Origin: JTS-RE37 sp041744575
GTDB taxonomy: Bacteria > Bacteroidota > Bacteroidia > Flavobacteriales > Flavobacteriaceae
Direction: 5' to 3'
Assembly: GCA_041744575.1 (NCBI GenBank)
Contig: JBGTKP010000024.1
Location: 1 to 64,000 of the forward strand
Length of the DNA: 64,000 nt
The position numbers and the translations under genes were made by a program. Of this stretch, positions 36,070 through 46,070 are shown one piece after another. The notes below the pieces were generated by a model. That model was not told where the DNA came from and made no database searches. It saw only the letters and a list, made by a program, of their open reading frames with translations. Position 1 is the first letter of the stretch. Each line of letters opens with the position of its first letter.

Positions 36070-37038
36070 TTAGGCGTTTTGTGCCTTAAATTCCTTTAAT
36101 TTTTCGATGAGTTCCGGGACTACCTTGAATGCATCGCCAACGATTCCATAGTCCGCAGCTTTAAAAAACGGCGCTTCCGGATCGCTGTTGATAACGACTT
36201 TTACTTTGGAGGCGCTTACTCCTGCCAGGTGCTGGATCGCTCCCGAGATTCCGACAGCTACATAAAGTTTGGAGGCCACCGGTTTTCCGGTCTGCCCGAC
36301 ATGTTCGCTATGAGGACGCCAACCCAGGTCGGATACCGGTTTGGAACAGGCGGTGGCCGCCCCGAGCACTTCTGCAAGTTCTTCGATCATTCCCCAGTTT
36401 TCAGGCCCCTTAAGCCCCCTGCCTCCGGAGACCACAATGTCCGCATCAGCAATAGTAGTTTTGCCTTGTACTTTGTCGATCTCGACCGACCTGGTACTGA
36501 AATCCGAATCTTTCATCGCCGGCTCAAAGTCCTCCACAGCGACTTCAACTGGATTTTCCTTATGGCCGAAAGCATTACTTGACACCCCGATAATGCCAAT
36601 TGCTGCATCAATTTGGGAATGAGCAAATCCTTTGTTGCTGAAAACAGTTCTTCGTACCACGATCGGGGATATGCCTTCCGGGACGGCCACTACATTCGGC
36701 ACATAGCCTGCCTTAAGTTTTCCTGCAAGAATAGCTCCTAAAAAACGGGAATCCGTACTTGAACTGATGACCAGGACCGTGGCACTTTCTTTCTGAGCCG
36801 CCCGTGCAATAACCGATGCATAGGCACGGGCATTAAATGTTGCAAGTGCGTCAGAAGTTACACGCAATACCCGCGCAACCCCATAGGAGCCAAGTACCTC
36901 TGGTGCTTCTGTATGAAAAGCGATGGCCGTGACGGAGGTGCCCATTTTCCGGGCAACCTCATGGGCGTATGAGGCTACCTCATAAGCATTCTTTTTGAAT
37001 TTTCCGTTCTCTGATTCCGTATAAACCAATACCGACAT
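36070..37038 (-). CDS. etfA: Electron transfer flavoprotein subunit alpha
   Basis: The FAD-binding subunit of the flavoprotein that carries electrons from acyl-CoA and other dehydrogenases to the quinone pool. The 322-residue protein has the C-terminal FAD domain signature (VSGGRGLKGPENWGMIEELA, then KPVSDLGWRPHSEHVGQTG, YVAVGISGAIQHLAG and INSDPEAPFFKAADYGIVGD). It lies 56 bases behind etfB in the same direction, forming an operon. Confidence 0.96.
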   Translation of the reverse strand: MSVLVYTESENGKFKKNAYEVASYAHEVARKMGTSVTAIAFHTEAPEVLGSYGVARVLRVTSDALATFNARAYASVIARAAQKESATVLVISSSTDSRFLGAILAGKLKAGYVPNVVAVPEGISPIVVRRTVFSNKGFAHSQIDAAIGIIGVSSNAFGHKENPVEVAVEDFEPAMKDSDFSTRSVEIDKVQGKTTIADADIVVSGGRGLKGPENWGMIEELAEVLGAATACSKPVSDLGWRPHSEHVGQTGKPVASKLYVAVGISGAIQHLAGVSASKVKVVINSDPEAPFFKAADYGIVGDAFKVVPELIEKLKEFKAQNA

Positions 37039-37094
37039 AACAAATTATTTGGACCCAAATCCGGCAATACCGGAATTGGAATATTGACTAAACA

Positions 37095-37841
37095 CTAAAT
37101 GACTTTGGCCTCTTTGTGAAGTAATTCTACCAATTCCCCGACATTCCCGGCATCTATCATTTTGATATTGCCCTTGGGAGCCGGTTTATCAAATGAGAGG
37201 TCCCTGGTTACCTGAGGCGCATCAATAGCCGGGGCCACCTGAAGCTTTTTCTGCCTCGCCATCATAATTCCCCGCATATTGGGGATTCTAAGATCACTTT
37301 CCTGAACCAATCCTTTCTGTCCTCCTATGATCAGGGGTAGGTTGGTAGTTATTTTTTCCTTACCCCCGTCAATTTCACGAATGGCTGTTACCTTATTTTC
37401 TTCAATTTCGAGACTGATACAAGTATTGACAAAGTTCATTCCCAGGAGTGCGGCCATTATCCCTGGGACCATCCCCCCGTTATAGTCAATTGACTCCCGG
37501 CCTGCTATGATAAGGTCGTATTCGCCGACTTTGACGATTTCGGCCAATTGCCTCGCTACGAAATACCCGTCTGAAGGTTCGGCATCAATCCTGATCGCTT
37601 CATCTGCCCCTATGGCCAGAGCTTTTCGAATGGTTGGTTCAGTGCCTGCGCCGCCGACCGTTGCAACATGCAGGGTCGCCCCCTGCTTCTCCTTAAACCA
37701 CATGGCCCTTGTAAGGCCAAATTCATCATTTGGATTAATGACAAACTGTACTCCTGCCGTGTCAAATTTGCTGTCCCCGGAAGTGAAATTTATTTTAGAA
37801 GTAGTGTCGGGAACATTGCTGATACAAACTAAGATCTTCAT
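37095..37841 (-). CDS. etfB: Electron transfer flavoprotein subunit beta
   Basis: The AMP-binding partner of EtfA. The 248-residue protein starts MKILVCISNVPDTTSKINF and has INPNDEFGLTRA, the AGRESIDYNGGMVPGIMA loop and LPLIIGGQKGL. The start is placed at the second ATG, four codons into the open frame, as in other EtfB proteins. A consensus -7 box is just upstream, divergent from the pdhB promoter. Confidence 0.95.
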   Translation of the reverse strand: MKILVCISNVPDTTSKINFTSGDSKFDTAGVQFVINPNDEFGLTRAMWFKEKQGATLHVATVGGAGTEPTIRKALAIGADEAIRIDAEPSDGYFVARQLAEIVKVGEYDLIIAGRESIDYNGGMVPGIMAALLGMNFVNTCISLEIEENKVTAIREIDGGKEKITTNLPLIIGGQKGLVQESDLRIPNMRGIMMARQKKLQVAPAIDAPQVTRDLSFDKPAPKGNIKMIDAGNVGELVELLHKEAKVI

Positions 37842-37868
37842 ATTGATGGGCATCTATATTAAGTGGTC

Positions 37869-37876
37869 CAAAGATA
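37869..37876 (-). promoter_or_regulatory. TAnnTTTG -7 box before etfB
   Basis: TATCTTTG on the minus strand, 27 bases upstream of the etfB start. Confidence 0.5.
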
Positions 37877-37943
37877 GGTATTAATTTTAAGAAATGTTAT
37901 GCATGCATAATAAAGCGCTCATTATTTTTTACCTTTTACCGGG

Positions 37944-37973
37944 CTTGTATTGATAGATATTTTCCTATTTTTG
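37944..37973 (+). promoter_or_regulatory. promoter of pdhB
   Basis: CTTG (37944-37947) and TATTTTTG (37966-37973) match the Bacteroidota -33 and -7 elements with an 18-base spacer, ending 46 bases before the pdhB ATG. Confidence 0.55.
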
Positions 37974-38019
37974 TTCGCATTTTGCAAGCATTGAAGCGTA
38001 GGAATTAATACCATATTAA

Positions 38020-38997
38020 ATGAAGACATTACAGTTCAGGGAAGCAATTGCAGAGGCCATGTCTGAAGAAATGAGAAGGGATGATACCATTTATCTCATG
38101 GGAGAGGAAGTGGCGGAATACAATGGCGCCTACAAGGCATCTAAGGGAATGCTCGCAGAATTTGGTCCGGAGCGTGTTATAGATACCCCAATTTCCGAGC
38201 TGGGTTTTGCCGGGGTTGGTGTTGGTTCTGCCATGATTGGGAACCGGCCTATCATAGAGTATATGACTTTTAATTTTTGTCTGGTAGGCATAGATCAGAT
38301 CATTAACAATGCAGCCAAAATCAGACAGATGTCAGGCGGTCAGTTTAATTGTCCTATTGTATTTCGGGGCCCGACAGGATCCGCAGGACAGTTGGCTGCC
38401 ACACACAGTCAGGCATTTGAGAGCTGGTTTGCCAATTGCCCGGGTTTAAAAGTCGTGGTTCCGTCCAATCCCAATGACGCCAAAGGCCTCTTAAAATCGG
38501 CCATACGTGATGATGATCCTGTGATTTTTATGGAATCAGAACAAATGTACGGTGATAAGGGAGAGGTAACTGAGGGGGAATTTACCATTCCTCTGGGAGT
38601 GGCAGAAATAAAACGGGAAGGCACTGACGTTACCATCGTGTCTTTCGGAAAAATTATCAAAGAGGCCTACAAGGCAGCAGAGGAACTGGAGAAGGAAGAC
38701 ATCAGCTGTGAGATCATCGATCTGCGAACCGTACGCCCCATGGATCAGGAAACCATCCTCCAGTCAGTGAAAAAAACAAACCGTCTCGTCATTCTGGAAG
38801 AAGCATGGCCCTTCGGGAATGTGTCAACCGAAATCACTTATCTGGTACAGTCAAAAGCATTTGATTTCCTGGATGCTCCGATTATCAAAATCAACACCGC
38901 CGATACCCCGGCTCCATATTCCCCTGTTTTACTGGAGCAATGGATCCCAAATTCAGGCGATGTGGTCCGCGCTGTCAAGAAAGTATTGTATAAATAA
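38020..38997 (+). CDS. pdhB: Pyruvate dehydrogenase E1 component, beta subunit
   Basis: The E1 beta chain that, with the alpha chain, decarboxylates pyruvate via thiamine pyrophosphate. The 325-residue length and motifs fit: MGEEVAEYNGAYKASKGM, RVIDTPISELGFAGVGVGSA, GPTGSAGQLAATHSQ, and the transketolase C-domain VTIVSFGKI...ISCEIIDLRTVRPMD. The alpha-subunit and E2 genes are not in this window; the gene is alone on its strand up to the next unit. A branched-chain 2-oxoacid role is less likely given the PdhB-type motifs. Confidence 0.92.
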   Translation: MKTLQFREAIAEAMSEEMRRDDTIYLMGEEVAEYNGAYKASKGMLAEFGPERVIDTPISELGFAGVGVGSAMIGNRPIIEYMTFNFCLVGIDQIINNAAKIRQMSGGQFNCPIVFRGPTGSAGQLAATHSQAFESWFANCPGLKVVVPSNPNDAKGLLKSAIRDDDPVIFMESEQMYGDKGEVTEGEFTIPLGVAEIKREGTDVTIVSFGKIIKEAYKAAEELEKEDISCEIIDLRTVRPMDQETILQSVKKTNRLVILEEAWPFGNVSTEITYLVQSKAFDFLDAPIIKINTADTPAPYSPVLLEQWIPNSGDVVRAVKKVLYK

Positions 38998-39123
38998 TCG
39001 TTCGGAAATCCTTGTAAACAGAAGGATAAGCTTCAGACTTTCCCTAAATTTTAACTCACTTAAATGTGTTCCGGAAAATTATGACAATTCCTCGCCTTAC
39101 AGCAACAGTTCACCGATAACAAG

Positions 39124-41619
39124 ATGAAGTCGCTACTGGCATGTGCCTTTCTTTTAATTACCCTGACGACTGCTTCGCAAACCAAAGTGGGGGGATTGGT
39201 AGTGGATGAAGCGGGAATGTCGGTCGCATTTGCCAATGTCCTTTTCCCGAATACCACAGAAGGAACGATTACCAATGACGACGGCAGGTTTTACCTGGAG
39301 TCCCAGGAAACCCGGGACACTCTCAAAATTACTTTTATTGGCTATGATCCGGTAGCCATTGCCCTTACTTCAAAGGTGACGTACAATATGAGGATTGTTC
39401 TGGTAGAATCAAACCAGCAATTGGATGAGGTGGTGGTCTATGTTGGGAAACAATCCAAAAAGAATAATCCCGCAATTGATATTCTAAGGAAGATCTGGGC
39501 AAGGAAGCGGATCAACGGGCTGCGGAAATTTGATCACTATCAATATGATAAATATGAAAAGATCGAATTTGACCTCAATACCATAGACAGTTCGCTCATG
39601 AGCAGCAAATTGTTCAGGGGTCTGGAATTTATCTTCGCCGATCTCGATACGTCGAGGATCACCGGCAAAACCTACCTCCCGATCTTCCTGAATGAAACAG
39701 CCAGCAAGGTTTATGGGAATAATCTCCTTCCGGAAGAACGGGAAGATGTCATGGGGAACAAGAATTCCGGTTTTGAGAACAACCAGGCCATCCTGGCGTT
39801 CGTGAAAGATTTGTATTCCGATTATGATATCTACAACAACTATCTGAAGTTTTTCGACAAAAGCTTTACAAGTCCGCTCTCGAGAACCGGGATTGACACC
39901 TACAATTACGTGCTTTCTGACAGTGCCTTTATTGATAACAAATGGTGTTACAATATTATCTATTACCCCAGGCGAAAGAATGAACTTACCTTTAAAGGAG
40001 ATTTCTGGGTTAATGACAGCACCTTTGCGATCAAGAAGATCAATCTCGAGGTCACACGAAGTGCCAATATCAACTGGGTAAAGGACATTTATATAGAGCA
40101 GGAGTTTGAAGTGCTCAGTGATTCTGTGTTCCTGCTCAAGCGCGATTATATGCTAAGCGATTTCAGTCTGAATAAAAAAGAAGCCTCCAGAGGTGTTTAC
40201 GGGAAACGGACGACAGTTTATGATAATTATATATTTGACACTCCTCAGCCAGAAGGCTTTTACACCACCGAAAGTGATCCCTTTGATCCCAGAATACTGA
40301 ACCGGGACAGTACCTTCTGGAAGAACAGCAGGCTGGAGTCACTGAGCAAGGACGAAGCCGGGGTGTATGCCCTGCTGGACACCCTGAAAACCGTTCCCAA
40401 ATTCCGCACCTACTATGATGTGGCCAGCATCCTTGGATCCGGATATGTGGAAATTGATAAATGGAATCTGGATATCGGTTCGGTTTATGATCTTTTCGGG
40501 TATAACGAAGCCGAGGGGATCAGGGTACGGGGCGGGGCCCGGACCTATTTCGGGCAGAATGACCCATGGCGACTGGAAGGGTATATGGCCTACGGTTTTG
40601 GGGATCATAAATTCAAACACGGATTTTCCGCAAAGTGGTTGGTCAACCGAGATATAAGATTGATCGTTTCGGGAGGCAACAGACGTGATGTGGAACAACT
40701 TGGCCTGAGCCTGACATCAACCAATGACGTCCTTGGAAGGAGTATTGCTTCCTCCTCGCTGGTTTCCGTAGGATCCAATAACCGGCTGACCAACATCAAC
40801 CTCAGCACCTTTAATGTAGAATTAGAGCCCTACCCTAATTTCCGGGTGAATTTCGGCGGATCCTTCCGCACCTTGCGGTCGGCCTTACCGGATCTGTTCA
40901 GTCTGGATTATCTGGATCCTGAGGCGCCGGGGGGTATCGCATCGGAGATCAAACAGTTTGATATCAACACGACCCTCATTTTCACTCCGGGCCGCAGGAC
41001 AATTGGTTATGGGGTAGAACGCCGGGATATCAACGACAATTTCAGCACCCTGTTGCTTAATTATACCAAGGGAATGCAAGGTTTCCTTGAAAGTGATTTT
41101 AATTATGGAAAACTGCAGTTTTCCTACACACAACCATGGCAGATAGGGGGCATAGGAAGGTTGACAAGCACCATAGAACTGGGCAAAACCTTTGGAGAAG
41201 TCCCGCTGGGACTGCTGAATGTAATCCCCGGGAACCAGACGATCTTCTCATTATACAATACCTTTCCGAACCTTAATTTCTACGAATTTGTAACTGACAC
41301 TTACGCTTCGGCCCACCTCGAGCATAATTTTAATGGCCGTCTGTTTTCCAGGATCCCGTTTCTCCGGAAACTGGATCTGAGAGAAATCGTTGGGGTCCGT
41401 GGGGCCTGGGGACAGCTCTCAGATGAGAATATTGCCCTGAGCAGTCCTACGAATATTCCACTGATAGCACCGGATGATGCCATTTACTGGGAATATTCCC
41501 TGGGAGTAGGCAATATCTTCCGGATTTTCAGAATCGATTTTAATTTCAGGGGCAATTATTTGGAGAACCCCGGTGTACGCCCTTTCAGCGTCACCGGATC
41601 ATTCGGGTTTAGCTTCTGA
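39124..41619 (+). CDS. DUF5686 outer-membrane protein with carboxypeptidase-like regulatory domain
   Basis: An 831-residue protein. A signal peptide (LLACAFLLITLTTASQ) precedes a carboxypeptidase D regulatory-like beta domain at about 25-100 (GGLVVDEAGMSVAFANVLF), the same N-terminal module as in TonB-dependent receptors. The DUF5686 region follows, and the C-terminal half is rich in aromatic beta-strands ending in FSVTGSFGFSF, as in an outer-membrane barrel. There is no TonB plug, so it is not a SusC-type receptor. Function unknown; common in Bacteroidota. Confidence 0.88.
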   Translation: MKSLLACAFLLITLTTASQTKVGGLVVDEAGMSVAFANVLFPNTTEGTITNDDGRFYLESQETRDTLKITFIGYDPVAIALTSKVTYNMRIVLVESNQQLDEVVVYVGKQSKKNNPAIDILRKIWARKRINGLRKFDHYQYDKYEKIEFDLNTIDSSLMSSKLFRGLEFIFADLDTSRITGKTYLPIFLNETASKVYGNNLLPEEREDVMGNKNSGFENNQAILAFVKDLYSDYDIYNNYLKFFDKSFTSPLSRTGIDTYNYVLSDSAFIDNKWCYNIIYYPRRKNELTFKGDFWVNDSTFAIKKINLEVTRSANINWVKDIYIEQEFEVLSDSVFLLKRDYMLSDFSLNKKEASRGVYGKRTTVYDNYIFDTPQPEGFYTTESDPFDPRILNRDSTFWKNSRLESLSKDEAGVYALLDTLKTVPKFRTYYDVASILGSGYVEIDKWNLDIGSVYDLFGYNEAEGIRVRGGARTYFGQNDPWRLEGYMAYGFGDHKFKHGFSAKWLVNRDIRLIVSGGNRRDVEQLGLSLTSTNDVLGRSIASSSLVSVGSNNRLTNINLSTFNVELEPYPNFRVNFGGSFRTLRSALPDLFSLDYLDPEAPGGIASEIKQFDINTTLIFTPGRRTIGYGVERRDINDNFSTLLLNYTKGMQGFLESDFNYGKLQFSYTQPWQIGGIGRLTSTIELGKTFGEVPLGLLNVIPGNQTIFSLYNTFPNLNFYEFVTDTYASAHLEHNFNGRLFSRIPFLRKLDLREIVGVRGAWGQLSDENIALSSPTNIPLIAPDDAIYWEYSLGVGNIFRIFRIDFNFRGNYLENPGVRPFSVTGSFGFSF

Positions 41620-41648
41620 TTATCTTTTTTTATTCTAAACCATTTTAC

Positions 41649-41656
41649 TACTTTTG
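41649..41656 (+). promoter_or_regulatory. TAnnTTTG -7 box before hppA
   Basis: TACTTTTG, 33 bases upstream of the hppA ATG. Confidence 0.5.
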
Positions 41657-41689
41657 CCCCCGTTTTAATATCCTAACTAACGAATCAAT

Positions 41690-44113
41690 ATGGAAATTAT
41701 CGTGAACTATTTATGGGCATTTGGGATTCTGGGTCTCTTGTTTGTATTTGTAAAGAATGCATGGGTTACCAAACAGGATGTAGGCACTGAAAAAATGGCC
41801 CGCATTGCTAAAAATATTGCGGACGGGGCCATGTCGTTCCTCAAATCCGAATATAAGATACTCGCCATTTTTGTTGTTGCTGTCGCGATTCTCCTGTATT
41901 TTAAAGGCATTTCAGAAAGTGGATCCAGCGGAATGGTGGCTGTGTCCTTTATAGTGGGAGCGATTTGCTCCGGCCTGGCAGGCTTTATCGGAATGAGGGT
42001 GGCCACAAAGGCCAACGTTCGCACAACCCAGGCGGCCAGAAGTTCGTTAGGGAAGGCTTTGGAGGTTGCCTTTGCAGGAGGATCAGTAATGGGATTGGGA
42101 GTTGTTGGCCTCGGTGTACTTGGCCTCGGAGGTCTTTTTACTATTTACAGCGGACAGGGATGGGATATCAATCAAGTGCTTAACGTACTTTCCGGATTTT
42201 CTCTGGGGGCTTCATCCATTGCTTTATTTGCAAGGGTTGGGGGCGGAATCTATACCAAAGCTGCGGATGTCGGAGCCGATCTGGTAGGAAAAGTAGAAGC
42301 CGGTATCCCTGAGGATCATCCCCTGAATCCAGCTACAATTGCAGACAACGTAGGAGATAATGTCGGAGATGTTGCCGGCATGGGGGCAGATTTATTCGAA
42401 TCTTATGTAGGATCGATTCTTGGGACCATGGTTCTTGGAGCGGCGTTTGTTACCCTGCCTGAGTTTACAGGTTCCTTTGATGGCCTTGGGGCGGTCTATC
42501 TGCCGCTGGCACTTGCCGCCGTGGGGATCTTAATGTCAATTATAGGCACTTTCTTCGTCCGGGTTAAGGATGGGGGTTCCCCTCATACCGCACTCAATTT
42601 AGGCGAATTCGGATCGGCATTCCTGATGTTGATCGCCTCTTTTTTTATCATCAGGGAGATGATGCCTGAATCCTGGATCGAAAATGGTAAGGAATTTACA
42701 TCTATGGGTGTCTTCTGGGCAACCATTGCGGGACTTGTAGCGGGCCTGCTGGTTGGAAAGGTGACGGAATACTACACAGGGACCGGCAACGCCCCCGTAA
42801 GGTCTATTGTGAGGCAGTCTGAAACAGGCTCGGCTACCAATATCATCGCGGGTCTGGGTGTCGGAATGATGTCCACGGCCATTCCTATAATTTTGATTGC
42901 GATAGCTATTTTAATCTCTTTTCATTTTGCAGGCCTTTACGGAATTGCCATTGCAGCGGTTGGTATGCTTGCCAATACAGGGATCCAGCTTGCGGTAGAT
43001 GCCTACGGGCCTATTTCTGATAATGCCGGCGGGATTGCCGAAATGGCAGAACTGCCCAAAGAAGTACGTGAAAGGACAGACAAGCTCGACGCTGTTGGGA
43101 ACACCACAGCGGCCATTGGCAAAGGATTTGCCATTGCTTCAGCAGCACTCACTGCCCTTGCACTCTTCGCAGCTTTTATGAAAACGGCGAATGTCGTGGC
43201 AATTGACGTTTCCCAGCCGAATATCATGGCCGGTCTGCTTGTGGGAGGAATGTTGCCTTTCGTATTTTCGGCCCTCTCCATGAATGCCGTAGGGCGAGCA
43301 GCCATGGCGATGATCGAAGAAGTACGCCGTCAGTTCCGGGATATTCCGCAGCTGAAGGCCGCACTTGAAGTTATGAGAAAATATGATTCCGATATGTCCA
43401 AGGCCACCGAAAGTGACAGAAAAATATTTGATGCCGCCGATGGCTATGCGGAATATGATAAGTGTGTTGCGATCTCTACCAAGGCATCCATCAAGGAAAT
43501 GGTGTTACCGGGGTTGATGGCCATTGCCGTTCCTGTGGCAGTGGGCTTTATCGGCGGAGCCGAAATGCTGGGGGGTCTCCTTGCAGGAGTTACCACCTGC
43601 GGGGTACTCATGGCTATCTTCCAGTCCAATGCAGGTGGCGCATGGGACAATGCTAAAAAAATGATCGAGGAGCAGGGAAGGAAAGGAACGGATGCACATA
43701 AGGCCGCTGTCGTAGGGGATACTGTAGGAGATCCCTTTAAGGACACTTCGGGACCTTCCTTAAATATCCTGCTAAAATTAATGTCTGTGGTCGCCCTAGT
43801 TATAGCTCCGAGCATTGCGCTTTCAACTGACAGCATGGACGACTATTCTGGTCGGACAGGAACCAATGAAGTACGCAAAGAGGTTCGGATTGCCATGGAA
43901 GATCTTATGGATGAACAGGTGAAAGCCGTTGTCACAACTACTATAACGGAGAATGGAAACAGCCACTCAGAAGAACAGGTATATCAGGGAACCACGGCCG
44001 AGGTCAATGCAAAGATCAAAGCCCATGAGACAAAAGACGGGTCAGTAAAAAAGGAGACGAGAGAAATACGGAAAATGCACGGGACTTCTCAACCTGCCGG
44101 AGGCAGCAAATAA
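41690..44113 (+). CDS. hppA: Membrane-bound ion-pumping pyrophosphatase
   Basis: Couples hydrolysis of pyrophosphate to the export of Na+ or H+. The 807-residue protein has about 16 membrane helices and the substrate-binding motifs GGGIYTKAADVGADLVGKVE, NPATIADNVGDNVGD and GDTVGDPFKDTSGPS. The sequence GNTTAAIGKG, with alanine where K+-independent enzymes have lysine, suggests a K+-dependent type. The pumped ion cannot be decided from sequence alone. The last 75 or so residues form a charged, hydrophilic tail beyond the final helix, which is longer than usual. Confidence 0.95.
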   Translation: MEIIVNYLWAFGILGLLFVFVKNAWVTKQDVGTEKMARIAKNIADGAMSFLKSEYKILAIFVVAVAILLYFKGISESGSSGMVAVSFIVGAICSGLAGFIGMRVATKANVRTTQAARSSLGKALEVAFAGGSVMGLGVVGLGVLGLGGLFTIYSGQGWDINQVLNVLSGFSLGASSIALFARVGGGIYTKAADVGADLVGKVEAGIPEDHPLNPATIADNVGDNVGDVAGMGADLFESYVGSILGTMVLGAAFVTLPEFTGSFDGLGAVYLPLALAAVGILMSIIGTFFVRVKDGGSPHTALNLGEFGSAFLMLIASFFIIREMMPESWIENGKEFTSMGVFWATIAGLVAGLLVGKVTEYYTGTGNAPVRSIVRQSETGSATNIIAGLGVGMMSTAIPIILIAIAILISFHFAGLYGIAIAAVGMLANTGIQLAVDAYGPISDNAGGIAEMAELPKEVRERTDKLDAVGNTTAAIGKGFAIASAALTALALFAAFMKTANVVAIDVSQPNIMAGLLVGGMLPFVFSALSMNAVGRAAMAMIEEVRRQFRDIPQLKAALEVMRKYDSDMSKATESDRKIFDAADGYAEYDKCVAISTKASIKEMVLPGLMAIAVPVAVGFIGGAEMLGGLLAGVTTCGVLMAIFQSNAGGAWDNAKKMIEEQGRKGTDAHKAAVVGDTVGDPFKDTSGPSLNILLKLMSVVALVIAPSIALSTDSMDDYSGRTGTNEVRKEVRIAMEDLMDEQVKAVVTTTITENGNSHSEEQVYQGTTAEVNAKIKAHETKDGSVKKETREIRKMHGTSQPAGGSK

Positions 44114-44134
44114 CACTGATCATGGATTTAGCAG

Positions 44135-44168
44135 AAAAACCTGTTGCCTTTGGTTCGGGTTTTTTTTG
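44135..44168 (+). terminator. probable terminator after hppA
   Basis: AAAAACC (44135-44141) can pair with GGGTTTT, followed by a run of T, about 20 bases beyond the hppA stop. The stem is short, so this is tentative. Confidence 0.45.
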
Positions 44169-44276
44169 TTTGGAATTCCTATAAGACCTGAGGAGGATTG
44201 CATCCTGAGATCTGAAGCAAGTTCGAATCCGTAATTAAACATATAACACCCCCCGGAATTTTTACGGGAATATCTT

Positions 44277-45284
44277 ATGAACTTCTTCGGCAGTAAGGAC
44301 CCTTTTCAGATCATCGCCTTTCAGAGCTATGGCACTGAGCGCCATTTTTATGCCCGGGGAAGGGCCCTGGAGGATGAGAACATCGATTTATCCGAAAAAG
44401 GAATTTTGAACCTCTTATGGAACAGCTGGAAACGCTTTGATGCGGATGAGATCAGGAACACCAGACTTTCAATAAAACTTTCCGATCGAAAGGTCTTCTA
44501 TGTGGAAACTGATCACGAAGGATATTACCTGTTTGAGGAGGTTATGGAGAATCTCAGTCAGCTGACCAATGAAGAAGGCTGGTTGCAATATGAAATTTCC
44601 TATGACGACCCGGGGATTCGTCGCACCATTCAAAATGATAACCGTTTTCCCGGAGAACTCCTGATTCCTTCAGAAAAGGCGGTTATGGGGATCATCAGCG
44701 ATATTGATGACACCATCCTGCATACGGGGATGGTTTCGAGTCTGAAGTTTCAGGTCATTAAAAATACGCTTCTTAAAAGGGCAGAAAAAAGGATCCCACT
44801 TGAAGGTGCCGCCCAATTCTACCACCAACTGCACCGCGGCAGCACCGGAGACCAGGCCAACCCTATTTTTTACGTAAGCCACAGTCCATGGAATCTTTAT
44901 CGATATCTCGAGTTCTTTCTCAAAAAGAACGAATTCCCTAAAGGGCCGATCCTTTTGCGGAGCCTGTCAAGTTTCCGAAACAGAAGATCTGCCTCTGAAA
45001 AACCACAGAAACAAAAGGAAATCATGAATATCCTGAAAACCTACCCGCATTTAAAGTTCATCCTGATAGGGGATAGTGGGGAAAGGGATGCTGACATCTA
45101 CATTGAAATCGCGGAAGCGCATCCGGACCATATTCTCGCCATTTACCTGAGAAGTGTAAAGCACACCAAAAAGATGCTCCGTGTGAGGGGGTTGTTTGAG
45201 AACTACAAAACCACCCCGGTGCTGCTCGTTGAAAGCAGTGACCAGGCAGTTGCCCATGCCAGGGAAAATGGTTTTATCGCCTAA
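44277..45284 (+). CDS. App1-like phosphatase (DUF2183) domain protein
   Basis: A 335-residue protein with a HAD-like phosphatase core of the App1/DUF2183 family. ISDIDDTILHTGM at about residue 140 is the DxDxT nucleophile motif, YVSHSPWNLYRYLEFFLK the second motif, and FILIGDSGERDADIYIEIA the acidic motif. Yeast App1 is a phosphatidate phosphatase; bacterial substrates are unknown. The N-terminal 135 residues are a family-specific beta domain. Convergent with the deoxynucleoside kinase gene, with 10 bases between stops. Confidence 0.88.
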   Translation: MNFFGSKDPFQIIAFQSYGTERHFYARGRALEDENIDLSEKGILNLLWNSWKRFDADEIRNTRLSIKLSDRKVFYVETDHEGYYLFEEVMENLSQLTNEEGWLQYEISYDDPGIRRTIQNDNRFPGELLIPSEKAVMGIISDIDDTILHTGMVSSLKFQVIKNTLLKRAEKRIPLEGAAQFYHQLHRGSTGDQANPIFYVSHSPWNLYRYLEFFLKKNEFPKGPILLRSLSSFRNRRSASEKPQKQKEIMNILKTYPHLKFILIGDSGERDADIYIEIAEAHPDHILAIYLRSVKHTKKMLRVRGLFENYKTTPVLLVESSDQAVAHARENGFIA

Positions 45285-45294
45285 AGTAATCAGG

Positions 45295-45909
45295 TCAGAA
45301 CAAGCCGTGAATCTCGGTGTCAATTTTATGGATCACCTGTCCGAGATGTTCAGGGTTATCAACAAAGTCGAGCTTGTCGACGTCAACGATAAGAAGGTTC
45401 CCCTTATCATATCCATGAGCCCAGGCCTCATACCTTTCATTAAGCCTGCTGAGGTATTCAATGGAGATAGAATTTTCATATTCGCGACCGCGCTTGTGGA
45501 TCTGGTTAACCAGATTTGGGATCGAACTTCTGAGATAAATAAGGATATCAGGAGGTTGGACAAGGCTTTCCATTAATTCAAAGAGCCCGGAATAATTGAC
45601 AAAGTCTCTGTTTGTCATCAGCCCCATGGCATGAAGATTAGGAGCAAAAATGTGAGCGTCCTCATAAATGGTACGGTCCTGAATGATGTTCTTTCCGCTC
45701 TCACGGATTTTTAGAATCTGCCGGTATCGGCTGTTCAGGAAATAGATCTGTAAATTAAAACTCCAGCGTTCCATCTGGTTGTAGAAATCATCCAGATAGG
45801 GGTTGTCTACGACATCTTCGTAATGTGCCTCCCAACTATAGTGCCTGGACAGCAGCTGGGTCAGAGTGGTTTTCCCCGCCCCAATATTTCCTGCAACGGC
45901 AACATGCAT
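45295..45909 (-). CDS. Deoxynucleoside kinase
   Basis: Phosphorylates deoxynucleosides for salvage. The 204-residue protein has P-loop AGNIGAGKTT at the N-terminus, the base-recognition ERW region, IIQDRTIYEDAHIF (the DRS-like motif), and the LID segment IHKRGREYE. It is a second, stand-alone relative of the kinase half of the FolK fusion elsewhere in the window. Specificity (dA/dG or dC/dT) cannot be assigned here. Confidence 0.93.
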   Translation of the reverse strand: MHVAVAGNIGAGKTTLTQLLSRHYSWEAHYEDVVDNPYLDDFYNQMERWSFNLQIYFLNSRYRQILKIRESGKNIIQDRTIYEDAHIFAPNLHAMGLMTNRDFVNYSGLFELMESLVQPPDILIYLRSSIPNLVNQIHKRGREYENSISIEYLSRLNERYEAWAHGYDKGNLLIVDVDKLDFVDNPEHLGQVIHKIDTEIHGLF

Positions 45910-46049
45910 AACTATAATTTATTTACGGTTGGTTATGAAGATCTAAGAGGGACACAATATACAAAGTATAAAGAGGAAGATGAAAAATACTTATTGAAAT
46001 ACCACAACTAATTATGGGTGTCAAAGTTTTTATTTAATCTTTAAATATG

Positions 46050-46057
46050 TACTTTTG
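46050..46057 (+). promoter_or_regulatory. TAnnTTTG -7 box of metK
   Basis: TACTTTTG. A transcript would begin near 46064, a few bases before the pseudoknot candidate, leaving a leader of about 180 bases before the metK ATG. Confidence 0.55.
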
Positions 46058-46070
46058 ATCTTGCAAATTT

